64,000 bases of DNA. Origin: JAUIIK01 sp963709995 (GTDB lineage Bacteria > Chloroflexota > Chloroflexia > Thermomicrobiales > CFX8). Made by a program: the position numbers and the translations under genes. Below are positions 57,789-64,000 of the stretch, piece after piece. Position 1 is the stretch's first letter. Each line of letters opens with the position of its first letter. The notes beneath the pieces were generated by a model. That model was not told where the DNA came from. It saw nothing but the letters and a program-made list of their open reading frames with translations, and did no database searches. Where the stretch lies: positions 1 through 64,000 of the forward strand of contig CAVPYN010000003.1 in the NCBI GenBank assembly GCA_963709995.1, read 5' to 3'.

Positions 57789-58220
57789 ATGTCGTATGGA
57801 CCAATCGAATTGCTTATGATCGAATTCCCCGGCAACGAATTTACCGGAGAGATTGCGCCAGCCCTGGCCGATCTCGTTGACGGGGGGCTTATCCGGATTA
57901 TCGACATCCTGTTCGTCCTCAAGGACGAGGATGGAAACGTCACGGAAGTCGAGATGGGTGATCTGGGCGCCGACCTGTTCGAGCAGTTCGACCCAGTTGT
58001 CGATGAACTCGCGGAATTGCTCACCCACGATGACGCGGAGCAACTTACAGCGACGCTTGAGCCCAACTCCTCGGCGGCGATGATGCTCTTCGAGAACGTC
58101 TGGGCAGCCCGCTTTGCAGACGCAGTGGCGGGCGCGAAAGGCCGGGTCGTGTTCAACGAGCGCATTCCACGTTCAGTAATCGAGGAACTGCTCGCTGAAG
58201 CAATCGATCAAGATTCCTGA
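57789..58220 (+). CDS. DUF6325/DUF1269-like small protein
   Basis: This 143-residue cytoplasmic protein reads MSYGPIELLMIEFPGNEFTG, then ALADLVDGGLIRIIDILFVL, and near the end ALFENVWAARFADAVAGAKG-type and GRVVFNERIPRSVIEELLAE segments. This matches the family annotated DUF1269 or DUF6325, which usually stands before a SHOCT-domain gene, as here. Function is unknown. GGGAGG is six bases before the ATG. The pair with the next gene is 53 bases apart and co-directional. Confidence 0.78.
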   Translation: MSYGPIELLMIEFPGNEFTGEIAPALADLVDGGLIRIIDILFVLKDEDGNVTEVEMGDLGADLFEQFDPVVDELAELLTHDDAEQLTATLEPNSSAAMMLFENVWAARFADAVAGAKGRVVFNERIPRSVIEELLAEAIDQDS

Positions 58221-58272
58221 TCTACTTGATAGTGAGTCGAATCATCTTCTATAGAAGAAAGGGTTAACAGTC

Positions 58273-58650
58273 ATGGTTGGACGCAGAGGGCGACGGCGGC
58301 GTGGCGTGGTTGGGACGATGGCACGCACGGCGGTTGTCGCTGGCACCGCGACCGTCGCAGTGCGCGGCGTTAGCAATGCGATGGACAATAGCGCGCAGAA
58401 GAAACAGCAGGCGACTGAGGCAGATCAGGCTGCGATGCAGACCCAGGCTGACGTCGAGGATATGAAGCAGCAAATGGAGGTCATGCAGGCGCAGCAAGCC
58501 CAGGCGGCCGCAGCCCCGGCTGAGGCAGCTCCTGCCGCAGGCGGAAATGACTTGATCTCCCAACTCAAGCAACTTGGTGACATGAAGGATGCCGGGCTGC
58601 TCACCGACGAGGAGTTCGAGACCGCGAAGGCGCGCCTGCTCTCGGGTTAG
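58273..58650 (+). CDS. SHOCT-domain protein
   Basis: This 125-residue protein begins with a very basic stretch (MVGRRGRRRRGVVGTMARTA), has a hydrophobic Ala/Val segment, an Ala- and Gln-rich coiled-coil middle (MKQQMEVMQAQQAQAAAA), and ends with the SHOCT domain DLISQLKQLGDMKDAGLLTD, EEFETAKARLLSG. SHOCT domains are short C-terminal oligomerisation modules. AAAGGG is nine bases before the ATG. It is almost certainly co-transcribed with the DUF6325-like gene upstream. Confidence 0.82.
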   Translation: MVGRRGRRRRGVVGTMARTAVVAGTATVAVRGVSNAMDNSAQKKQQATEADQAAMQTQADVEDMKQQMEVMQAQQAQAAAAPAEAAPAAGGNDLISQLKQLGDMKDAGLLTDEEFETAKARLLSG

Positions 58651-58766
58651 TCCGAATGATTGGCCGGGGAATCTTCCGGTAGGTCTGTGGGCGGTGATAA
58701 CCGGGCCCCACAACTGGAGATCCCTGTTGCGCCTCCTCACTCATAGTGCTAGGAGATCAGGAATCC

Positions 58767-59570
58767 ATGCCGCGTGTCGATGTCGAGGGATTGGCGATTC
58801 ACTACGATCAGCGGGGCAGTGGGCCAGATGTCGTGCTGCTCCATGGGATCGGCGGTAACACCCGGCTCTGGCATCATCAGCTTGAGGGGTTGTCGGACTC
58901 CTTCACCGTGACAGCCTGGGATGCGCCGGGATATGGCGGCTCGGACGCCCCCGATGACGATGATTGGCCGATGTCCAGATATGCCAGGATGCTTGCCGAA
59001 TTCCTCGACGCAGTAGGAATCCGGCAAGCGCATATCGTCGGGCAGTCCTGGGGAGGGGTGCTGGCGCAGGAGTTCTACCGGAGCCATCCGGAACGGTTTC
59101 GATCGCTGGTGCTTTCGGACACCTATGCCGGTGGAGGCGCGCAGACGGAAGAGGAGCGGGAAACCGCGTTGCAGGCACGCCTGACGGCTCTGGAGACGAT
59201 GACGCCGGCTGAGATGGCTCGCCAGCGCGTGCATGCCCTCCTGATGCCGGATGCGCCGGAAGACCTTGTCGCGGAGGTGGAGTCTGTCCTGGCCGAGATC
59301 CACTCGCCGGGCTACCGGATGGCTGCGATTGCCCTGGCCAACGCTGATACGCTCGACATCCAACCGGCTATTGCTATTCCAACGTTGATCACGGCTGGCG
59401 ACCACGATGGAATCGTCCCGCCGTCTCGGGCTCTTGAAATGCATGCCGCGATTCCCGGCAGCCGTCTGGTTGTGATCGAGAGTGCCGGTCATCTGCCCTG
59501 TGTCGAGCGGCCGGAAATCTATAACGCCGCCGTCCTCGAGTTCCTGGTTTCAGTCGATGGACGGGCGTAG
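58767..59570 (+). CDS. Alpha/beta-hydrolase
   Basis: This 267-residue hydrolase has the oxyanion strand GPDVVLLHGIGGNTRLWHHQ (about 20-39), the nucleophile elbow AHIVGQSWGGVLAQEFYR with the Ser in GQSWGG, the acid in LITAGDHDGIVPPSRALEMH and the His in VVIESAGHLPCVERPEIYNA. This is the 3-oxoadipate enol-lactonase / esterase type of fold; the substrate is open. ATG 58767 follows AGGA; the GTG at 58746 is not needed. Not clearly in an operon with the genes before it. Confidence 0.88.
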   Translation: MPRVDVEGLAIHYDQRGSGPDVVLLHGIGGNTRLWHHQLEGLSDSFTVTAWDAPGYGGSDAPDDDDWPMSRYARMLAEFLDAVGIRQAHIVGQSWGGVLAQEFYRSHPERFRSLVLSDTYAGGGAQTEEERETALQARLTALETMTPAEMARQRVHALLMPDAPEDLVAEVESVLAEIHSPGYRMAAIALANADTLDIQPAIAIPTLITAGDHDGIVPPSRALEMHAAIPGSRLVVIESAGHLPCVERPEIYNAAVLEFLVSVDGRA

Positions 59571-59863
59571 ATTTCGCGACTGATCGCTCGCCACCGGACG
59601 CGAGTTTGGAAGCGGCGGTGGTGATGACGTAGTTCGGCGCTTCGAGGATGCCGGTGATGTCCTATTGCCCGAAAGCGCACCTGGCGCCGATCACTCCGCC
59701 GCCGAGCAGTCGAATGATCGAACGCCCGGCATTCTTCGGCCCCCGGCTGGGATTGGCACCGGTCATTGCCGTCGATGCCTCCGGTAGAAAGACAGCCTGA
59801 CATCCTGCTGTGACGAGGAGTTCGGCCCTTTGTACACCCCCGTGATGGCCGGCTGCAACTGGG
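59571..59863. other. Convergent intergenic region with possible gene remnants
   Basis: About 290 bases between the alpha/beta-hydrolase and the protease, which converge. On the minus strand short pieces look coding (for example DITGILEAPNYVITTAASKL) but no full gene emerges and no family is recognised. No clear terminator hairpin was seen. Confidence 0.35.
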
Positions 59864-62698
59864 TCATTGCAGCTTGTAAATCCAGACGATGTTACAGGCC
59901 GAGCAGTTCCAGAGTCCCGCGCTGATGGTGAACTCCGTCCCCAGGCTCGCGGCTGTCGGCACCTCGATGACCGAGGTCGTTGCTCCGCCGATGTCTTGGA
60001 TGCCGCACTGCTCGCTCCCACCGCTACAGCTGCAGTTCCCCATTGCAAGCTTGAAGTAGGACTCCGGGACCTGGATGTCGTTGACTTCGTACTGGAACTG
60101 CTCGAGGGCACTGATGCACATCTTCGACGCCGACATCGAACCGGCCGCGCTCAGCTCGATGGTCTCCCCGGGGATCAGCGTGGCAGGCGGGGCGTTGAAG
60201 CCGAAGTCGGTGGTGACGTCTACGACGACAGTGCCGCCATCGACCCGGTAGTGCTGGGCCGACATGCTCGTTTCACTTACCGACCAGCGGTCATAGCTGC
60301 CTACCCAGCGCGGCTCGGAGAACGTTATTTCGAGCTCAGCATTCTGAGGATTGACCTGCGTATCTACCAGCACCCAGGTGAGTTCTTCCGGTTCATTCCC
60401 AGCGAACGAATCATCGCCGCAAGCAGCTCTGATCTCGTCGCTCGAAAGCGGAACTGGTGTGTTGACCTCGCTAGAGGTAGACCAGACCTCGTACTCGTCA
60501 TCCTCGTCGCGGCCGGAGGGATTGGCGTTCCTGATGGCGTCGACCTGATTCTGGCCAGCCGCTTGATCGGCGACTTCCGTGATCGTTGGCGTCGACACAT
60601 CGAATATCTCCCAGCTGTCGCCAGATGTGTTCACCCAGATGCCCACCGGCCTGTCTCTCCGGGCGCCATCAGCATAGGTCTGGATATCCTCCTGGACGCC
60701 GAAGTAGTACTTGGTGCGACTAGTGCGGAGCGCGGTGGTTGGCGGGCTATCGGGGTTGCAAAGATCGGTTGCCGTACGCCAGGTCTGTTCGATCTTGAGG
60801 ATGACCCACCCCTCGCAGGCATCGCCCTGGTTGTCACGGTCGTCATCTTCCTGTTCGGGGTTTGGTGTCGTGCGGCAGTTGTCGAATGGCGTGCCATTGC
60901 GGCGCAGGTCAGGTATTGTGTCGAAGTCGCTATCCACGCTGCCGATGCCAACCGCGGCGAATGCGTTGAGAATCACTCCGCAGTCGTGGAGCACCAGGCC
61001 GTACCTGCCGGCCTCGACCAGTTCCAAACAGGCGGCCCGGAGCTGGTTGCGCAGATCGGAAAATGAAGCGGTTGAGGCGAGCATGTCGTTCGCCAGTACC
61101 CGGTAATAGATTTGCTGGGCTTTGGCGGTGCCGATGCCGGTCCAGGTGATCTCACCTTCCGGCGACGCGACCTTGCGTTTGTCGAGGCTGGCAGCTGTGT
61201 TATCCGTGATCAGGTAGGCGGCATGGCTCGGAGTTACCGACCGTTTGTGTTTGGTGTCAAGGTCGTCCGGGTCGTCACCGAGCGTCGTGAGATCGCGCAC
61301 CTCCCCGGCGGCGGTGTTTTCGCCAATCGTCCAATCGCCGGTCATGAAGGCCGCAAAAACATCGGACAGCGATTCATTGAGCGAGCCAGCTTCGGTATCT
61401 GATCCGACAAGCTGGACCGTCTTCGTGATGATGCCGTGGGTGAACTCGTGGGCTACCACGTCGAGCGCCACCCGTTGATCGCCGATGAACATGCCGTCCT
61501 TTGAGCGGCTCCAATGCGCGTTCTTATGATTTGGCGAGCCGGCGTGGACGTGGATATGCACCCGCGCCCCCGCCCCGTCGTAGCTCTCCCGGCCAAAGCT
61601 GTCGCGGTAATAGTCCAGCACCTGCCGGATGTAGTCAGCGACGGAACGGGCAGTCGCGTCGGCGGGCGGGGCAACGCCGGCGACTTCACCATCTTCGTTG
61701 ATCTGCATCACCCTGGTGTTCTCGATCTGCGCTTTGGTCTTGTTCTTGTAGGTCGAGTTTTCGATTGTGTAGATCGACCACTCCGGATCGCCAACGGCGA
61801 TCAGCGGATCGAAGTCATCCCAGAATTCCAGGACCTCGCCGGTCATCGCGTCGATGATCATGGTTGCCCCAACCAGATCGCTGGCGATTTCGACCTTCCA
61901 GGCCAACTTGCTCTCGGTCACAGAATCTGAGAAGAGGCCTTCGTTGAAGACGGTCATCTGGGTGTCGAAGGCAACGATCTCGCCCTCCAGGTCGAGCGCT
62001 TCAAGCCGCTCGATGGCGATCGCAGTCGCGTCCTCCTGTGAAACTTGGGGCGTCGTGTTCACATCGAGCGATGTTGGGTAGGACGCCGTCGCCCAGGTGA
62101 CGGTGTGTCCCGGCGCGACGTGGACCTTGATCCCCGCGCCGTCAACCAGCACGCCGTCGACATCGAACCCGAAGCTGACAACGTGCCCGCCGGTATCGAC
62201 TTCCATCACCGTCATCTCGGACAAATTCGACCCGGCCGGAATCGGATAGAGGTCCGGGAACTGATCGACATAGGCGCGTGCCTGGGACACCGGATCGTCT
62301 CCAACGCTAGCAGGAATTGGAACTTCACCGCTCGCCGTGCGGGCGATGCCATTTTCAATTTCAGTGAACACCGGTGCCGCAATGTCGTTATTCACGACAG
62401 GCGCCGTTGGGGCCAGGCCACTCTCTGGCTGCTGAGATGCCTGATCCTCGCTCTCGTCATCGTCGAGCAGCGCCGTAGTGATGATGACGGCTACGCAGGT
62501 GATGAGGCAGACGCCAAGAATGATCGCCGCCCCGATCCCGAGATACCAGCGTCTGCGTGATGTCTTGGGTGGCCGTTCTGCTTCGGGATCTACACTAGCA
62601 GTTTCGGCCCGGAGATGCGCCCCGCAGGATTCGCAGTACTGATCCCCCGGAAGAATCAACGCTCCGCAATTTGGGCAGCTATGACCCGGCTCAGACAT
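59864..62698 (-). CDS. Membrane-anchored M4 (thermolysin-type) metallopeptidase with N-terminal zinc ribbon
   Basis: This 944-residue protein is built in an unusual order. Residues 1-35 form a double CxxC zinc ribbon (CPNCGALILPGDQYCESCGA) that would stay in the cytoplasm. One membrane helix follows (YLGIGAAIILGVCLITCVAV, about 52-71). Outside lie a prodomain of FTP/PepSY type, then the M4 catalytic core with VALDVVAHEFTHGIITKTVQ (HExxH at about 415), the third zinc Glu in EAGSLNESLSDVFAAF, and SHAAYLITDN. After the core comes a calcium-binding thrombospondin-3-like stretch (DSDFDTIPDLRRN ... NCRTTPNPEQEDDDRDNQGD) and about 250 residues of beta-rich tail with many Cys. ATG 62698 has AGAGGGA upstream. 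The protease would be tethered to the outer face of the membrane until released by processing. Confidence 0.87.
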   Translation of the reverse strand: MSEPGHSCPNCGALILPGDQYCESCGAHLRAETASVDPEAERPPKTSRRRWYLGIGAAIILGVCLITCVAVIITTALLDDDESEDQASQQPESGLAPTAPVVNNDIAAPVFTEIENGIARTASGEVPIPASVGDDPVSQARAYVDQFPDLYPIPAGSNLSEMTVMEVDTGGHVVSFGFDVDGVLVDGAGIKVHVAPGHTVTWATASYPTSLDVNTTPQVSQEDATAIAIERLEALDLEGEIVAFDTQMTVFNEGLFSDSVTESKLAWKVEIASDLVGATMIIDAMTGEVLEFWDDFDPLIAVGDPEWSIYTIENSTYKNKTKAQIENTRVMQINEDGEVAGVAPPADATARSVADYIRQVLDYYRDSFGRESYDGAGARVHIHVHAGSPNHKNAHWSRSKDGMFIGDQRVALDVVAHEFTHGIITKTVQLVGSDTEAGSLNESLSDVFAAFMTGDWTIGENTAAGEVRDLTTLGDDPDDLDTKHKRSVTPSHAAYLITDNTAASLDKRKVASPEGEITWTGIGTAKAQQIYYRVLANDMLASTASFSDLRNQLRAACLELVEAGRYGLVLHDCGVILNAFAAVGIGSVDSDFDTIPDLRRNGTPFDNCRTTPNPEQEDDDRDNQGDACEGWVILKIEQTWRTATDLCNPDSPPTTALRTSRTKYYFGVQEDIQTYADGARRDRPVGIWVNTSGDSWEIFDVSTPTITEVADQAAGQNQVDAIRNANPSGRDEDDEYEVWSTSSEVNTPVPLSSDEIRAACGDDSFAGNEPEELTWVLVDTQVNPQNAELEITFSEPRWVGSYDRWSVSETSMSAQHYRVDGGTVVVDVTTDFGFNAPPATLIPGETIELSAAGSMSASKMCISALEQFQYEVNDIQVPESYFKLAMGNCSCSGGSEQCGIQDIGGATTSVIEVPTAASLGTEFTISAGLWNCSACNIVWIYKLQ

Positions 62699-62971
62699 TG
62701 TCTTCCCTCTGCTTTGCGGCATGGAGGGGCGAGTGCCACGGGTCTACTCGCCCGAGTCTGGACAGTGCGGGACGCCGCTCACAATCATGGGTCTGCCAAC
62801 TGACGCTGGACATAGATTGTCTCGATTCACATTACCGCCCGCGGATATTGCCAGTATAGCAGGGACAGAAGGCGCGGCCAATGTTCCTGCCGGCGCAATG
62901 CCTCGCCGTATTCGGCAGCAGTTTCTCAGTATGATTTAGTGGACCCATATCAATTTCTAAGGAGCCAGCGA

Positions 62972-63484
62972 ATGCAAGATCTGAAAACCCGTGAAGAGTT
63001 GCTGGAAGCCGTGCGCGGTCTGCGTGCCGATCTCGACCGGGACATCGCCGAAGCAGGTGAGGAACGTGCCGTGCAGCCTGGCAGCTTCGGGCCATGGACT
63101 TTCAAGGACGTCATCGCCCATCTGACCGGCTGGCGGCTTCGGACGGCGGCGCGGCTGGAGGCAGGGCTGCGCGATGAGGCGCCGGTCGTCCCCTGGCCCG
63201 ACCACCTCGACGAAGAAGAGGGTCTCCATGAGATCAACGAGTGGTTCTACGAGACGAACCGCGACAAGCCGCTGGAGCAGGTCATCGCCGAGTCGAACGA
63301 GACCTTCGACCGCGTCGAGCGCGCGATCGATACGATGCCCGGGGATGCTTTGCTGACGCCGGGTCGCTTTGACTGGATCTTCTGGACTGACGAAGCGCTC
63401 GGTCCCGCCGTCGTCCGTGGCACGCTCGACCATTACCACGTCGAGCATGAACCAGCTATCCGCGTCTGGCTGGATCAGCAATAG
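62972..63484 (+). CDS. ClbS/DfsB-like four-helix-bundle protein (DinB superfamily)
   Basis: This 170-residue protein begins MQDLKTREELLEAVRGLRAD, has GPWTFKDVIAHLTGWRLRTA with a His on the second helix, FYETNRDKPLEQVIAESNE, and ends VVRGTLDHYHVEHEPAIRVW with the C-terminal His cluster. This is the ClbS/DfsB or related DinB pattern; ClbS proteins hydrolyse or bind colibactin-type cyclopropanes, but most homologues are of unknown role. AAGGAG precedes ATG 62972 at ideal distance. It is divergent from the M4 protease. Confidence 0.8.
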   Translation: MQDLKTREELLEAVRGLRADLDRDIAEAGEERAVQPGSFGPWTFKDVIAHLTGWRLRTAARLEAGLRDEAPVVPWPDHLDEEEGLHEINEWFYETNRDKPLEQVIAESNETFDRVERAIDTMPGDALLTPGRFDWIFWTDEALGPAVVRGTLDHYHVEHEPAIRVWLDQQ

Positions 63485-63537
63485 GCGTTCTTATCTGATA
63501 CGTGCAAGTCGTTGCTGAACCGAGATTCGATACTCCG

Positions 63538-63565
63538 GTAGAGACGCCCAGCGGCGCGTTGCTAC
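63538..63565. repeat. Dispersed palindromic element, copy 2
   Basis: The sequence from GTAGAGACGCCCAGCGGCG to CGTTGCTAC closely resembles the complement of the element at 54987-55015 (GTAGAGACG, a GCC / GGC core, CGT and CTAC conserved). The right arm differs by two bases (TG for CT). It covers the stop codon of rsgA, so the element has inserted at or evolved into the 3' end of that gene. Confidence 0.6.
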
Positions 63566-64000
63566 TCTTCGTCGCCCTCGATCAGGGCCCGGTAGCTGGC
63601 GTAGCGGTCGGGGTGGATCTTGCCGTCGTCGAATGCTTCCAGCACCGCGCAGCCAGGTTCCTCCAGATGGCGGCAGTCGGTGAAGCGGCAGCGACCCAGG
63701 AACGGCTTGAACTCGGGGAAATACTCGTCCAGATAGTCGAATTCGACGCCCCAGAGACCGAGTTGGCGCATGCCGGGAGTGTCACCGATGAAGGTGTTTG
63801 GCCCGACCTGGAAGAGCTGGGTCCAGGTTGTCGTGTGGCGGCCCTTGCCGGTCGCGTCGCTGATCTCCCCGGTGCGGGTGTCGATGCCGGGCGCAAGCGC
63901 ATTTAGCAATGTGCTCTTGCCGACGCCGGACGGGCCGGCGAAGGCAGTGATCTTGCCCCGCAGGTGCTCCAGTAGCTCATCCAGTCCCTCGCCGGTCTCG
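63562..64000 (-). CDS. rsgA: Ribosome small-subunit-dependent GTPase A, C-terminal part (cut by window edge)
   Basis: RsgA is a circularly permuted GTPase that helps the last steps of 30S ribosome maturation. Only the C-terminal 145 codons are in the window. They show the P-loop FAGPSGVGKSTLLNALAPG, the G2 region GKGRHTTTWTQLF, then the G3-type FIGDTPGMRQLGLWG, and the zinc-binding tail with CRFTDCRHLEEPGCAV, in which three Cys and one His bind zinc. The permuted order (P-loop after G4) cannot be checked because G4 lies outside. The stop lies in the dispersed repeat element. Confidence 0.93.
   Translation of the reverse strand, partial: ETGEGLDELLEHLRGKITAFAGPSGVGKSTLLNALAPGIDTRTGEISDATGKGRHTTTWTQLFQVGPNTFIGDTPGMRQLGLWGVEFDYLDEYFPEFKPFLGRCRFTDCRHLEEPGCAVLEAFDDGKIHPDRYASYRALIEGDEE

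Overview
The window is about 64 kb of GC-rich bacterial chromosome, roughly 60% G+C by eye. No rRNA, tRNA, CRISPR array, insertion sequence, phage or plasmid genes were recognised. The gene mix points to a Chloroflexota bacterium, probably related to Thermomicrobia. It includes a Tat-exported molybdopterin oxidoreductase with YFERxRFExHPE tail repeats, giant AAA/LuxR and BTAD/NB-ARC regulators, a SHOCT/DUF6325 pair, an M4 protease with an N-terminal zinc ribbon, and many M20 peptidases. That assignment is inference from family content; no marker gene was compared. Nine genes (eutB, a gamma-glutamyltransferase, pepE, argG, a BNR-repeat protein, a LuxR-type regulator, a BTAD regulator, pepT, abgT) are interrupted by single-base-type frameshifts or one in-frame stop, although the protein reads on in another frame. 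Very long neighbours are intact, so I read most of these as sequence or assembly errors.

Layout. 1-5.1 kb: ethanolamine ammonia-lyase eutB-eutC (minus, eutC cut by the window edge), a divergent class III aminotransferase, a DUF2157 membrane protein and a TetR regulator. 5.5-9.6 kb: a 1354-residue secreted beta-helix/Ig-like/MBG adhesin-like protein. 9.9-15 kb: gamma-glutamyltransferase, an AMP-forming acyl-CoA synthetase, peptidase E and an AbrB-type regulator preceded by a perfect inverted repeat. 15.2-17 kb: argG, preceded by a leader region with a 25-codon reading frame ending in an arginine run and followed at once by a hairpin. This is the most interesting candidate in the window, a possible arginine attenuator. 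17-26.3 kb: a CPA2 antiporter with USP-like domains, a tandem-fused oxidoreductase, a RES-type toxin-antitoxin pair, a methyltransferase whose -10 box lies in a perfect 32-bp palindrome, a DUF2188-like protein and a CocE/NonD hydrolase.

26.3-36.8 kb: a BNR/sortilin-like repeat protein, a methyltransferase, a DinB protein, an M20 deacylase, an arsM-arsR operon with a visible promoter and operator, three proteins of unknown function and a class C beta-lactamase-fold hydrolase. 36.9-49.2 kb: the molybdopterin oxidoreductase, the LuxR-type regulator, a rhodanese, a Vps62-like membrane protein, a duplicated YbjQ protein and the BTAD/NB-ARC regulator.

49.4-56.8 kb is a co-directional cluster: MFS transporter, M20 dipeptidase, glutaminase, peptidase T and an AbgT-family transporter. 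It reads as a peptide / acyl-glutamate uptake and degradation unit that ends in glutamate release. 56.9-64 kb: a two-copy META lipoprotein, the DUF6325 and SHOCT pair, an alpha/beta hydrolase, the membrane-anchored M4 protease, a ClbS/DinB-like protein and rsgA, cut by the right edge. A palindromic element of about 28 bp occurs twice, at 54987-55015 and 63538-63565.
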